DNA of 64,000 bases from Bostrychus sinensis (GCA_020698575.1 CM036241.1:30837416-30901415), one strand, 5' to 3'. Positions 25,002-37,729 are shown, counted from the stretch's first letter. Notes: generated by a model from the sequence alone, not told the origin. A program made the numbers and translations.

Positions 25002-26165
25002 ACAATTCAGACCCTAATATTTAAGTGAAACCCTCCTATTCCAGATCCTATACCAACCAACTAACTGTCATTAATGGTTCTTGTTTTGTTTGTCCAGTTG
25101 AGGGTATTTTTCTATTTAGCTCGGTCCAAGGGTGCACCACGGGTATGTTGGCACCACCCCATGTTTGCCATGCTACATTAAAAAAACTTGAACTATGACT
25201 TTTCAGTGTATGGCAAACCATTTAAAATTTTAGGGGAAAGCAAGAATACCTCAAGCATGCACGAAGAGTTTATCAAAAATAAATTAGGGCAGTGGGGTTC
25301 GAGGGCTTCTAAGTAGCTTTGATAGCTGCCCTGAGATTTGCCTGCCTCAGTATTAAGACCATAGATTAGCAGACAGCACTGGGCCGCTCACTATAATCAG
25401 ACTGCTGATCTAGTATAATCGCTTTTCCATAGTAAGCAACACGCCAGTCCCGGGCACAGCTCTGAGAACACATCCTAAGCAGCGGGAGGTCAAACAACGG
25501 ATTTAGAAATTCAACATTTATGGACATTTGTGGAGGCACGGTGTTACATTGTGCCACTTTGATGTCAGAGCCAGGCTTCTCTCAAATTCGGCGAAAGGAT
25601 AATGTGAAAACAGCTATGTGCCCCCTGGGAGACTTGAGTTTCAATATTTTATGAGCAACGGCTAAATCATTGTGTCGAGATAATTAAACATCAGTTAGGC
25701 TACAAAACTACAGAGGATATACAGTATGACGAAGGCAGCTCTAGAGGCCCACTCTCAGGAGCCTCTCATTTATATATATCATCATTTATTGCGTGAAATG
25801 ACAGGGGAATTAAATGTTGCTGGAGTCTCCAAGGTGTGCTGTGCATGTGGATAGTCCTGTCTATGAGGTCTGAAAAAAAGTATACAAATATTTAGAAAAG
25901 AAGGTAAGGCTACATAGATTTAGTGTATTTTGTGGTTATGTAAGACAAAAATATGGCAGATGTTGTGTCTCTGTGAGGGACTTTCATCTCAGAAACAGTA
26001 AGCCCCACCTTGATGTTCAGGAGCTAAAACTAAAAACGACATGTGCAGGAAATTGCTTTAAAACAGGGTTTAGTTTTTGTGTGCAGATCCAATCTTACTA
26101 CGAGCTTTGTGTCTAAAATGTTATTACTTATTTATGAGGTTTACATAAGAGAGTGGATGTTGTTT
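25002..26165. other. Unannotated DNA; possible regulatory island near 25650-25860
   Basis: The segment 25650-25860 has several TAAT/ATTA homeodomain-like cores (GATAATTAAACATC, GGGGAATTAAATG) in complex sequence. It is only suggestive of an enhancer. No exons are supported. Confidence 0.25.
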
Positions 26166-26336
26166 AAAGTAAGCTAGTGTACTCTTTGCGCCAGTCCCAA
26201 GCCAGGAAAAATTTAGAGAGTTGTGTCAGTAAGGGCATGTGCCATGCCAACTTAATATGCATATCACTGCACAGGAAGAGGCAGATGATTTGCTGTGGCA
26301 ACCCCATATGGAAAAGCAGAAAGAAAAGAAGAATTC
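26166..26336 (+). repeat. SINE copy, nearly full (AGCCAGTGTA family)
   Basis: AGCTAGTGTACTCTTTG, GCCAGTCCCAAGCCAGG, GAGAGTTGTGTCAG, GGGCATGTGCCATGCC, CACTGCACAGGAAGAGGCAG, ATGATTTGCTGTGGC and AAAGAAAAGAAGAA occur in the family order. Confidence 0.65.
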
Positions 26337-28105
26337 ATATTTTAATAGTAGAGGTGTTAAACAACAACGTTACATGAACAACCTTTGAAAGAGAGAATCC
26401 AAGTTGTTTTTTCTTAAATTTGAGTGGCTTGGTCTGACCCTCTCTGCTGTACCGCTGCTGTGGCTCATAGCCTAGGCTGCAGCAAGGGTCCTTCAGTCAC
26501 ATGGTTGTGCGAACAAGAGCAAAAAAATCATCTTTAAAGCTCAAGCGTCAGCCGATGGCTAAAAAACACCTAATATAGCAACCTCTAATATACAGCTGAA
26601 ATAATGTAAAATTAACTTGGGCCACTGTAAACGGGTTTCCTTTAATCCAATAGGACTTTAACATGTTATACTGTGCAGCCCTTCTACAAATCTACCATAG
26701 TAGGTTATTAGATGATTGGATTAGGTTTCATGAGTGCACACGGTCTCATCGCAAGTTTGTATAACATCAGTTCCGCACATTGGAATCATGAAAATAGCCT
26801 CAATTAATTATTATTATTAATTATACTCAACTTAGAAAACTACTCCTGTGTCAGATTAGCCTTTAGCACTAACATCTGATCATGTGTAAAGACTGAAACT
26901 TGCTGCTCTCCTACAGGAGGAGCTTCACTTATGAATATCACATGCCAGAAGCCTTATGCTTAACATGAGATATGTTTAAACATTAGTGTAATCACACATT
27001 ACAGCAGAGATTCACGGTGAAGTTTTTGCACAAATATTTTGCATACACAGTTGTCAACTTGAATGCAAAACTACAAAATGCTAAAAACTAGTGGGGCATA
27101 TAAAGCATAGACAACATTACTATTACAAGATTAGCTTAAAGATGTTTTGTGTTACTACTACAGTTTACAGACAATGCTGCAAAGCATTCATGTTTTTATA
27201 GACTAATCCAAAATCTATTTAGGTCCTATAATTATCTTTTGAATTACTGTTCACACTCTATATATTAGCATTTTTTATTTTTAATCAATCTAGTTTAAAT
27301 AACTTTAACCAACTTGTGTTTTAAAAACAACAAAATTTCAAGAAACATTTATATTACAGGTCATACTGTTTTTGTCATAATTTTGTTATAATTAAGCCTA
27401 CGTGGTGAAGAATGACCTGAGGTTCCTCTCCAAGAAATACACACTAGTCCAACACAATGGCCACCTTCCTGTATTTCCGAGTTGTTCCTGTCCCAGACAT
27501 TTCTGACTTGGAGTAAACAATCACACATGGTTTGTAGTGAATTTTGGTTTGCATAAATTTATCCATCATGAATCAGACCAACTGAGAGAGTGCATTAAGT
27601 CTAGTGTGCAATCTTGTTACCTGCTCATTACCTACATGAGCACAGAGCCAGAGAGGACACTGAGAAGAACAGCAGGAGGAAGAAGCACCAGGGAGATCTC
27701 CACACATCAAAAATTCAAAGCTAAACACAAGCAGGACAGGAGGAGGCGTCACACCTTAACAAGAAGAACATCTGGCACAAACTAAGTAGCTCAAAGACAG
27801 ATACTCCATCTATACTATGTAGTGTAAGAGAGTGATACAGTACAGCAGCAGAGAGATGCTTTGCTACTGACATCACTATGGCACTACAGAACTCAGAGAA
27901 ATGTGGTGTGAGCACACTAGTGCCAGTAACTTGCTTAAATTGTGGACGGTAACTATATCTGGCAGTTTAGGGCACATGCACTTCATAGTTAACAACTCCA
28001 ATTAGCAGAGTAGTCTCACCTGTTCTCACCACACAATCTAAATCAACAAAGTTAACTTTAATGACAATCAGACAGAAAGCAAATTATGAAGTCAAAGATC
28101 CAAAT
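26337..28105. other. Unannotated AT-rich DNA
   Basis: No recognised repeat or gene. An ATT/TTA mini-run is at 26808-26822. Confidence 0.3.
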
Positions 28106-28609
28106 TTAAAGGTCCCATATTATGCTTTTTTTCAGAGGTTCTGAGATCGTTTTGGACACCTTTGCATCAGTATTTTGTGTTTTATAATTTAAAATAATGT
28201 ATATGTATGGAAAACATCTTATTTTGGGGAGCTGTTACTTTGCCTTTGCAGTAAATACTTGGATTAGGTGCCTGTCGCCCCCTGCTGGTAAAAATGGGGA
28301 ATGGACAGAGGATAAAACGGCTAATTAGCATGGCTATTAGCAACTTGATGCTAACAGACAGATAAATGAGATGACTGCTTCGTAGTGACAGCAATTTAAG
28401 CCATCTGAAATTATCAGAACGATAATGAGGATGTATGGGCTTCCTTCTTTCCTAGTGTTTTCAGCTTCTTGAGAATCCTTTATGACAAGTCTGTTCCACA
28501 CATGTGTGAATGAAACTAAATAATACTCCAGGTATGTTTTTGATGTGGAAACAACAATATAATTTGGTTAAAAGCTCAAAAAAGATTTAGCATGATAGGG
28601 GAGCTTTAA
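28106..28609 (+). mobile_element. TTAA-flanked MITE, copy B (reference copy)
   Basis: Perfect TTAA duplications lie at 28106-28109 and 28606-28609 around a 496 bp element. The termini AGGTCCCATATTATGC and (inverted) AGCTCCCCTATCATGC match at 13 of 16 positions. A TTAA target and short AGGTCCC-type inverted ends point to piggyBac-mobilised non-autonomous elements. There is no coding content. It is the best copy against which copies A, C, D and G can be aligned. Confidence 0.75.
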
Positions 28610-29493
28610 CTGGCTGTCTGATTTTGTATGTTGTCTTTTTAGGATATTGTGATTAAATATATATTGACATTACAACCCTAATTTAAAGTGCATGCTGTAG
28701 AATACAGTTTATCAAACGTGCAGTGAATTTTGTGCATTCTGAAACTATGCCCAGTTCTCTCAAACACATCACTGATTTGGTCAACCAACAAGGGCAGTAA
28801 TAGCCTAAAATAGTTGGAAATATCCAAAGAATGTACCGTGGCTTCATAGATTTTTGCTTGATTTTCGATGGTTTAATGTGGCTAAAAATAAACAACAGTC
28901 TGCTCATATTGCCAATTTTACGCGATAATGTGTTTGCTCTGGAGTTGATGAAGCGGTGAAACAACGTTAGATTTGGCAGAAAAGTTGCATGCATTCCGCA
29001 CAATAACAAAATTCTCGTCATTGTTGGACTTTTACCAAGTTTGGGTTTGCAGTTTCGAATCAAACTTTGCTAAGGGGCGTATACAAAAGATTTGAAAAGT
29101 AGCTACAGCACGGTCCATTCATTCAAACATTTCCAAATGAATCCAGCACACTTGAGCAAGCCCACAGTTTTAAAAGTAGCTCGCTGCAGAAAAGCCATGT
29201 GTAACACTACGGCGGTCAAAATATGGCAACATCCCAAGGAGGATGTAGAAGCGGTACTGTGGACGGGCGACAGCAGCGGAAACAGCGCTTTTCTCCGCTT
29301 TATAACGGCTTTGTAGAGGTTTGGTGACCCTCGGAGGCGCTAAAGTGAGCTAGCTCCAACTGCTCCAAGAACAAGAGTCGGACATGCCTCTCCTGCTGCT
29401 GCCTGGTACCGCTCTTTCCCCCAACGCACAAGAAAATGCCCCCGGTTTAGTTTAAAAAATTCACCCCAAAACTAGGAACGTGTGCGCACTCAC
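28610..29493. other. Probable intron 1 side of a minus-strand gene
   Basis: No repeat is recognised. CpG density rises from about 29190 toward the exon at 29494, as expected at the edge of a promoter-associated CpG-rich zone. No second exon can be defined. Confidence 0.3.
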
Positions 29494-29790
29494 CGGTCTC
29501 CAAAGTCGAGGCTGAGGAGGAAAAGTAGACGCAAAAAGAAGAAAAAAAATATCCACAGGGTTAAAGTTGTCCCGTTAGAAAAGGCAGCGGGTCAGGACAG
29601 ATTACTGTTGTGAGTGTGTGATGTGCAGTGTGTGTCCGCACAGCGCCGCTCACAGTCACTCCTTGAAGAAGGCGGGGCTGGGGCCGCGGAGGAGGAGCCT
29701 GCAGCGGCGGAGAGAGACGCAGCTCAAGGCGGAGGGAAGGCTGGAGGGGAGAGAGGCCTCTGACCTGACCCGAAGGAGCCCACAGCATCT
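29494..29790 (-). other. Candidate non-coding first exon and CpG-rich promoter, minus strand
   Basis: Read on the minus strand, a GC- and CpG-rich block ends with a consensus splice donor GACCG|GTGAGTG (last exon base 29494, intron starting at 29493). No start codon is followed by a frame crossing this donor. The only ATG inside the block, at about 29786-29788, stops internally. It therefore reads as a 5' UTR exon. A GC-box-like run (GGCGGGGCTGGGG on the plus strand) lies at about 29671-29683. The 5' limit is approximate and only the donor is well defined. The gene would extend to lower coordinates, through at least one long intron. A plus-strand assignment is less likely because no donor follows a sensible frame. 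The gene is not identified. Confidence 0.5.
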
Positions 29791-30693
29791 CTTCACTACA
29801 TTATGTAATCCTGATTCACGGTAGAGGTATGCTGTAAATGTGAAAATAACACAGAGAGATGTTCCCGTGCTGTGCTAACATCACTGTGGTCCAAGGGAAT
29901 CCACAAAAATGTAAATAATGCGATATTATTGCACACAAATTAATGGACAAGAATAGCTGGCAGATCAAGTTGACTGTGCTTGACTGTTGACAATTGTTAT
30001 ACTTCTATGGTTTTCTCACTATATCACCTAAACTAAACTAGCCACCAAAAAAGTACTTGGCATTTTTGGCCCACAACATCCATCCACTTCTTCACTGTAT
30101 TATGTAATCCTGCTACACAGTAAATAGAAGTTTTTACAGTCTATGCAACATCTCAGCTTTTTTCACGTGGCCCACAGTTTCAAATGACAAATTACATTTT
30201 ACACAGTTTTCTGGCCTGATTTTGTGATTTTCTATAGATGTTGTTTTAGTCCTATATTGTTTTTCTCTTCCCTTCAAATTCTAAATGTAATCCTATTTCC
30301 TTTCTAAAATATTTCTTAAAGCTGAACTTTTTATTAAATGTCACAATGATTTTTTTCTTATGTTTTAACTTTATGGCGACTCAAATAAAAGTCTATAATA
30401 AAATCCAAATAAAAACATTTTTATATTGTTTGGAAACCACTGTAATGTAATGTAGTTAGGAGTATGCTAAGTTGATAAGTTATACCATCACAATTCAATA
30501 ATTTATAGGTCATCTTTAGTCTTCTATAGTTTATCTTGAGAGTGGTCTGTCTATCCTGGCATAGCTAGCAGCTGTGGCACCACTGGACCTGCTTAGAGAC
30601 AGGGGTAGAATAGTATTTGTGCGGAATCTGGGAGGAAGACTGGAGGCAGGTCTGCTTGTGAACTCATCACTTGTGCTCTCCCAACATTTTAGC
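29791..30693. other. Unannotated DNA upstream of the minus-strand promoter
   Basis: Composition drops abruptly to AT-rich right of 29830. Near-repeated phrases CTTCACTACATTATGTAATC (about 29792) and CTTCACTGTATTATGTAATC (about 30090) are seen, about 300 bp apart. No genes. Confidence 0.3.
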
Positions 30694-30697
30694 ATAA

Positions 30698-31238
30698 AGG
30701 TCCCCTATTATGCTAACTCAACTTTTTTTTTTTTTTTTTTACTTTTTACCACGTTATAATGTTGTTTGCACCTCAAAAACATACCTGTAGAATTTTTTTC
30801 CATTCATGCCTGTTTGAGTAATCAGTCCCCTTCTCAAGAGCTGAAAACGCTTGGTCTCACTGCTCTACATAGACAGCGACAAGGATTTACTTCTGCATGT
30901 TTCCTAAAGCATATACAGCGTCACTGGAGTCATTCTGATCATTTCAACGCTTAAACTGCCATCATTACAAAATAGTAAGTGCATTAACTATCTATTAGCA
31001 TCATGTTGCTAATAGCCATGCTAATTAGTCAGTTTATGCTCTATCTATCCCCCCACCGTTGGCAGCAGGGGGGCTACAGAAACCTAATCCAAGCATTCTC
31101 TGCAAAGTCAAAGTCCTGCAAACAGCTCTCTACAGCTCCCCAAAAGAATACATTTTTCATACATTATTTTAAGTTATAAAATGTGCAAAGCAAGCAAAAT
31201 TATTTCAAAAAGACTGAAATAAGCATAATATGGGAACT
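30698..31238 (-). mobile_element. TTAA-type MITE, copy C (minus strand)
   Basis: The ends AGGTCCCCTATTATGC (30698) and, inverted, AGTTCCCATATTATGC (ending 31238) match copy B. The TTAA flanks have decayed to ATAA and TTGA. The interior shows the family in reverse order, for example CTATTAGCATCATGTTGCTA and ACCTAATCCAAGCATTC. A T-run lies at about 30723-30740. Confidence 0.7.
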
Positions 31239-32658
31239 TTGACAGGGGCTTTGTACTATACAAAAATGTCTTCATAGCAGAATTTGACTCCTGACATCGC
31301 TGCGGGAGCAACAGGTAGTAAATACAAAATATGCAAGAGAGGACAAGGATAATAATTCTCTATATACATTTAGTACATCAAAAAGAATACAAAGGGGTTA
31401 TTATTCATTTGAGATTGTATGTTGTCTTGCCAACCAGACCAATAAGCTTTTTAGTGGGGCTGACTGAAATCCCTTGCCTATAATCCTTCCAACAAAATAT
31501 ATCTGTTTTTTTTTAAGTGGGACTGGCTCTACAATGCTTTATATCTCTGAATAATTGTATATTTTTTAATTTGCATCCGTCCAGGGGCAGTTTAATATGT
31601 GTATGGTGGCACTCATGTTTCCTGATTGGCTGTATGTTCATCCAATTGCAGTCAGAGGTAGTTTAATTTGCAGCCATTTGTTCCCGACCCCTGGAAATCC
31701 AATTACAATGGATAATATTTGTCTTTCTACAGTATGACTTGTGATTTAGCCACAAACAAGCAACCCTTTTGATTTTCAACTGGCCCTTGATCTCTAGACA
31801 TCGTTATGGTGCCTATCCCTATAAGCTATATAAGTATCTTCAAAGTAGGGCCTTTACTCAGGGCTTCAGTCATGTTCCACTGAATTATACTGCTGCCTAG
31901 TGCTATAGCCAATACCATAGTTCTTTATCAATGCTATTCCAAAGACCTAAAGGCAGAGGCTGTTTGCAATTTTCCACACTGATTATTTGGCTGAGTTTGT
32001 TTGCACACTAAAAACAAACATTGCAGTTGAATGTGTGTATTGATGACTTTGGGGTAACCTCCATACTTTGCAGTTTTATTTTAGTTATTTGCATTTTACA
32101 CTCACTATTATGACCTCCAAGTGGCACAGTTAAATTGCCTGATTTGAAACTGTGTTTTCATTCAGAGTCCCTGCCAGTCTTGGTTAGCCTGCAGCGCTGT
32201 CCTAAGCAGATGGCATGAAGGAAATGATAAAATACTCAAGAGCTTTAAATCTTGACTTTAACTTTCAAACACATTACAACCAATGGATAAAGGTTTAGTA
32301 GAAAATCTGCTTTGAAATTTAGAGCAAATATAGTTTTTATGACCCTGCCTTTTCTGACACGGTTTGAATAACAATTTCTACTGTTATTTTATTTAAAAAG
32401 TAGATCTGAAGCAATTTGCTGTTAGAAATTACAGAATACAAAATATCAGAAATAAGTTTGGAGTTTACCTTAAACTTCTAGTCCTGAATTTAGTGCCTCA
32501 TTAACCACCTCTTAAATAGTTTATTTTTACTTTTACTTTTTTTTACCAATGAAGATATGATTTTCTTGATGTTAGTTTGTTTTTTGGTTGGTTTTTAGTC
32601 TGTTTAATATAACATAAAAAGTAATAAAAAATCTGTATAGGGCAAGCATTGATGATTT
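31239..32658. other. Unannotated AT-rich DNA
   Basis: No gene or recognised element. Short inverted CCAGGGG/CCCCTGG words at about 31581 and 31687 are too short to define an element. Confidence 0.3.
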
Positions 32659-32707
32659 GTGTGTGTGTGTGTGTGTGCGTGTGCGTGCGTGCGTGTGTGT
32701 GTGTGTG

Positions 32708-32746
<39 letters not shown>
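32659..32746. repeat. (GT)n microsatellite
   Basis: About 88 bp of GT repeats interrupted by GC dinucleotides. Apparent open frames across it are translations of the repeat. Confidence 0.95.
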
Positions 32747-33287
32747 AAATGTGAATAATACATTTCAAAATAGGGCTAAGGTCAGTAAAGGAACAAATGG
32801 TTTTAGTGGATTTTTCACCAATGTGAGAAAAAGACAAAATGAATAGAGCATTTACCCCCAGAACTAGAAGACTGTACGTTTGAGTTCAGGTCTTTATACT
32901 TTATATACTATTGAAAGATAGGACCAATGCTTTGGTGTAGGTTTGTGGTCTGTGAGTGCTTCTAGTTACCTGTGTTTCTCTATGCCTCCTGTTTTTCTTT
33001 TTGGGCTGTTTCCAGGGCTGTTTCTTACTATATGCAGACTATACACATGCATTGGGCCCAACAGCCCCTAGGGTGCTCCAAGGGCTAATGTTTAGCCTCA
33101 CCTGAGGAGAACTGTTGCCCAGTCTGCTATGCCATCATTCAGTGGAAGTTGTTTCTCTGATATTTGCAGCTTAACCACTTAAGATATTTTTGGGCCATTT
33201 TTTAGGCTTTATTGAAAGCAGTACGAAACTTGGAACCCACAATGCCGAGCATATGCTCTGCAGCTCTACCATATGTGTGTGTCTGCA
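32747..33287. other. Spacer between GT and CA microsatellites
   Basis: Unremarkable sequence. A SINE-head-like word (TTGAAAGATAGGACCAATGC) is at about 32910. Confidence 0.3.
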
Positions 33288-33326
33288 CACACACACACAC
33301 ACACACCTACACACACACACACACAC

Positions 33327-33373
<47 letters not shown>

Positions 33374-33380
33374 CACACAC

Positions 33381-33415
<35 letters not shown>

Positions 33416-33536
33416 CACACACCTACACACACCTACACACACGCACACACACACACCTACACACACACCTACACACGCACGCACACACACACACACACAC
33501 ACACACCTATACACACACACACACACACACACACTA
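33288..33536. repeat. Compound (CA)n / CACACCTA microsatellite
   Basis: About 250 bp of CA repeats, repeatedly interrupted by CCTA to give a higher-order ACACACCTACAC pattern. The longest open frames in the window (up to 179 codons) lie across this tract and are not genes. Confidence 0.97.
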
Positions 33537-34560
33537 GTCATATTTCAAAGTTTCTAATCAACTATTGTGGATTTGGAATTAAAATTATCTCCTTTATAGT
33601 CTGGCAAACTTGGGCCCCCACAGAATCTTGCATAGGGCCCCTAAAGGGCCCCCAGAAGGCTAATTTGATGTTGTTTAAGGGTATAAACCAATCATATTCA
33701 CAGATGAGTACTATCACAGTATACAATCAGGAAATTCCACTATTGTCTTAAAAGAAAAGAAAAAAATGCATAATTTAATTTCAGATTCTGGAGATATCTT
33801 CCAGTCCCATGAGAGTTGGTAAAGGGTCTACAAAGTATTATGTTGTGTAAAGAAAAGTTTCCGGGTGACTTTGTTTACAATCCCATGACAGTGTAAATGT
33901 CAAGGTCTGATACTTTAAAAAAATATATTTTTATTAGACCTTTTTTACATGTATTTTGAGTGTTTGATTAATTTTTAACAATATTTCTGCTTGCACCGGT
34001 GCTGAGCAGATGTCAAAAACACCAATGACACTATTACAGTGTGTCTCTGGTGAGGGCTGTCTGTGGAAGTGTGTATTGCTCATTAAAATTTATTGCAGCC
34101 GTTCTTTTCTCTTTGGGATTTCTTTGTGTTTCTTTTTGTCTCATTTGAATTCACTCCAACCTGCACTGCCTTGTCCCGGCTTTCTCTTTATGACATGTTT
34201 TGTGTGGACCGTTCGAGGAGCAGCCACCCACCTGCTGCACAAACCTTTGTATTTTGGTGCAAAGATTTTCAGTTTGTTCCTAGAAACTGTTAGTCTAAAT
34301 TCTCTCAAGTCAATCTTAAGCTGTATAAAAATATACTGTCACTTGACTTTTAGATAACTCTTAAAGCAAATACAGTATTTATATCATCATATTTCTGATA
34401 TACTATATACTGTATTGTCATTCCACCTATTTTGTTAATGTATTCCCTAGAGCAATGGGTTGTTGATGTAAGCTGACTGTGAATTTTTTCATGATCATTT
34501 TATTGTGACACATTTTTTACAGTAACAAGCAATCATTTTAGTGAAATTTTTTCCACGATA
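33537..34560. other. Unannotated DNA
   Basis: There are two purine/GGGCCC-rich words at 33612-33656. A 115-codon frame starting near 34010 has hydrophobic stretches but no recognised domain or splice context, and is not called. Confidence 0.3.
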
Positions 34561-35092
34561 TTAAAGGCACATGAGTGTTAAAATCTGTTCCACCTGTTTA
34601 AAGCTTTCTACCATGTTATATCATTCTTCCTTCATCATAAACATACCTGGATTTGTGTTTTGTTTCATTCACACCCGTTTGAGTAATCCTGTAGTCTCTG
34701 GCGCTGAATTTTTTAGTGTTCTGAACGCCTCAAACCTCCACCTCTTTCACGAATCTCCACCTATTCCAGGAAGCTCTGACCAATCAACAGGTGCTCTACA
34801 TCCAGTCTGCTCTCATTCATTTATCCAAAAAACAGTGTACAAGCTGTTTCCACTGATTTAGCACAGCTATTTTTATCATGCAAAAAGTTCAAGGAAGTAA
34901 GGTTTTTTTTTCCACTTTTTGTTTATATAGAACTCAACAAAGCCACTCTCTGCTGATCTCTTTGCCTTTTCCTTTATGGCACTATTATTGGAAACAATTT
35001 CTTTTAGTCAGATAATGTTTTTAAAAGCTGTAAAATGTGCAATGGTTTATTAGTTTAAATAGATAAATGAAAGCATAATATACCCCCTTTAA
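34561..35092 (+). mobile_element. TTAA-flanked MITE, copy E (second subfamily)
   Basis: TTAA is at 34561-34564 and 35089-35092. The ends are AAGGCACATGAGTGTT and, inverted, AGGGGGTATATTATGC. The interior differs from copy B but shares long words with copy F (24640-25001), defining a second internal subfamily with the same target preference. There is no coding sequence. Confidence 0.65.
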
Positions 35093-36280
35093 TGTAATTA
35101 AAATTATATTTTGGCTCCTAATAAGCTAAACATTGAAACTAAACTCAATATTTATGCAAGGATCACTACCCTTGAGTAAATAGATGTCACCACACTCTCA
35201 GTTTGGAGAAATAGACGGGAGCAAAGCTGTTCTGAGATTAAATAGCTTCATAACCTACTCACCTTTGGGCTACCATTGCAAATTAGCTGCTTTCTAGTGT
35301 GCACTAATTTGCTTACTGATTTGGAATAGATTATATACCAGATGCCCTTCCTGTTGCAATCTCAGGCTTAGAACTGGCACAAAGGCTACACTGGACTGTG
35401 GATAGCAGTATAATGTAACTATTATTATATAACTATTAAACTGACAGTGTCTTTTTCTCAGAGAAAGCTTTGATTTGAAATTATCCACTCTAAGTTTTGT
35501 GCCTACTGTCCAAGTGTCTCAAACAATGCTTTATATATCAAGATTTGGCTAAGACTATAAAACAATACTAGCAGGTCATAACTTGACATTATGCATTGTG
35601 GTCACATAGAAACTGTTTCTAACTTTTGGATAAAATTGAGTAGAGAATTTGGGTCATGGGTATAGTACCTAATTGTTCACCCTTGCCTGCTCTTAACCTC
35701 AATCTTTCTGTTCGCGGGGCAGCTAGAATTGAGGGGAGGCTTAGGATTTTTCTCTTTTACATATTTCATGGATTTGCACTTGGCCCAGTTCTTGCAGTGA
35801 GCAAAAAGAAACAGTTGTTGTTCTGCTGGGAGTGGCATGCAAATATGAGGAGTACAGTACAGAATCATATTTTTTTGTCACTTGAAGTTGGTACACGATT
35901 AAATGACTGACACTCAAACTGCATTTTAAAAGTCAGGATAATGAAAAAACAGAATATATTTTCACAGTTGAAGTTGAGTAGAATGTCTTTGCACAGACAG
36001 GTCGTCCATATTCAACAATCTTGACAGACAGAAAGGAGAGTTGCCATAATAGTGATTGTGAAGATGTTCAAAAAATAGCAGTCCTGGCTTGTACCACCTG
36101 ACGAGCACTAGAGATAAAAATAGCTTTCTTCTGTTGGTGAGTACTATAGACAGGACAGAAATGGCTTTTTTGAAGATGGTGAGTGGTTTGTTGATGGGAA
36201 CCTGAAGTGACAAGCTCTGTTTTTATTGGTCGGTTATGTGCTGGTATAATTTTGCATATTTATCTTACACCATGTAATTA
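35093..36280. other. Unannotated DNA with a diverged minus-strand SINE piece
   Basis: About 35340-35405 contains CCAGATGCCCTTCCTG, AACTGGCACAAAGGCTACAC, a reverse-strand fragment of the AGCCAGTGTA SINE family. Nothing else is recognised. Confidence 0.35.
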
Positions 36281-36445
36281 ACAGGGGGTCACAAGCCAAT
36301 GTACTCTTTGTGGTTGTGTCAGGAAGGGCATTCTGTGTAAAATTTATCCTAAATTAGTAGGCAAATCACTGCACAGTGAGATGCAGATTATTTGCTGTGG
36401 CGAGCCTGGAAGGGAAAAGCCCAAAGGAAAGAAGAAAATGATCTT
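36281..36445 (+). repeat. SINE copy, nearly full (AGCCAGTGTA family)
   Basis: GGGGTCACAAGCCAATGTAC, GGTTGTGTCAGGAAGGGCAT, CAAATCACTGCACAGTGAGA, TTATTTGCTGTGGCGAGCC and AAAGGAAAGAAGAAAA give the full family order. There is an internal deletion after CTCTTTGTG. Confidence 0.65.
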
Positions 36446-36689
36446 GCAGTATGTGTGAGTCACAGGAACTCAAGTTTGAGAAGTGTATAATTTTTTGCAG
36501 TAAAACCTTGTGACTTTATGTAAAAAATATAGTTTACAGCCAACGTATACACATGTCAGACATACAGTGTATTATGCCTCATCAAACATGGCAAGCAATT
36601 TAAGGGGAGAAACATTTTATTAATAATTATAGTGTGACCTAATACCATTTTCATCATTTCATTTCATAATGATATGAGTGATATGAGTG

Positions 36690-36880
36690 ATATTGAATGA
36701 TTAGTGACCAGCCACACAGCAAAAAGGTTGGAGGTTCAATCTCTAGGCTAATTCATTACCTTTCCGGGTATAAACTGCATAGTGAGTGACTGGTTGTATG
36801 TCAGTTAAGTGTTAGCTCTGCAGTTAACTGGACATTGTCAAGTGCCTTAGGCCCAAAGTTGCGAACATAGGCTCTAGCCA
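36690..36880 (+). repeat. Diverged tRNA-SINE-like copy
   Basis: GGTTGGAGGTTCAATCTCTA resembles a tRNA B-box region. The tail GCCTTAGGCCCAAAGTTGCG resembles the common fish CTCAGGCCCATAGTTGCTG tail seen near 45305. Confidence 0.4.
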
Positions 36881-36932
36881 CCCAAGACAAATAGGAAAAG
36901 CAGCATAGGAATTAACAAGAATTTCTTTAAGC

Positions 36933-37040
36933 TGCACTGTTCTGGGGATCCTACAGCAATGCCCTTCCTGGCTTTACCCTCTCCATTTATCCAGGTTTGG
37001 GATTGGCACAAAGGTGACATTGAGATTGGAGTCGAAAACA
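36933..37040 (-). repeat. SINE fragment, minus strand (AGCCAGTGTA family)
   Basis: The reverse complement carries AATGTCACCTTTGTGCCAAT, CCAAACCTGGATAAATGGAG and GCCAGGAAGGGCATTGC, the central part of the family. Confidence 0.5.
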
Positions 37041-37729
37041 AGTCTCGTACATGATATGCAGTAGTCACCACTAGAAGAGTAACTTGCTTTTATGGTTTTA
37101 ACTTGCCAAACCAACACAGTTTTTGTATATCGTATAAATAGGAAACAGCCAAAGTATCCAAGTAATTCTAAAGTCTTCCACAACTACACAGCATGTCTGT
37201 TCACTCAGCTTCTTTACATATCCATTTTTGTCTCTCATGATGAAGACTGACTAAACTCCAAGTGAGCAATGAGTCTTTGTGGTCAGAGCTGCCCATTAAT
37301 TAATTACCACATCAGGTCTTTATTATTAACAGGCTCTAAACACTCCTCTGTGATCGATTTCACATCCATCAGGTGTATATATTTATCGCTCTGTACTTTG
37401 ACTATTCATTGTTGGCCTTTTTAGAGCCTGGTTATTGACCCGCCTCCTGTGGTTACCAGCAGTGAGTGCACAGACGGGCCTGTCAATACAATAACAGGCT
37501 TTACGCTGCAAATCCTTCTCTATTGAAGTGGATGTCATTTTTCTCTTGCTTCTTTGCACTTGAACCATGAAGAGCAACTCTTTTGGAAGAAATAGCACTG
37601 GTACTGCAGTTGTAGTCAAATCTCAAATATTCCAGACAAATGAAAATGACACTTAATCCCCTCTTCACTGTGGTTAGTTCAAACTTTCCCTTCTGTTTGC
37701 TTACCCCACAGTATTACCTTCAGCAGTTG
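37041..37729. other. Low-repeat DNA, possible regulatory island 37230-37560
   Basis: It contains CATTAATTAATTACCACATC and TTATTATTAACAGGC with other TAAT cores, then complex GC-richer sequence to about 37560. This is compatible with a conserved enhancer, but untested. Confidence 0.25.

Noticed and set aside
29618..29824. Plus-strand coding exon in the 29.5 kb CpG-rich block
   Set aside because: The frame stops before any donor. The strongest splice donor in the block is on the minus strand.
33190..33751. Open frames up to 179 codons with His-Thr repeats
   Set aside because: They are translations of the CA microsatellite in three frames, with no coding context.
34010..34357. 115-codon hydrophobic frame
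   Set aside because: AT-rich, phenylalanine/leucine-rich translation typical of random T-rich DNA. No signal sequence logic or homology recognised.
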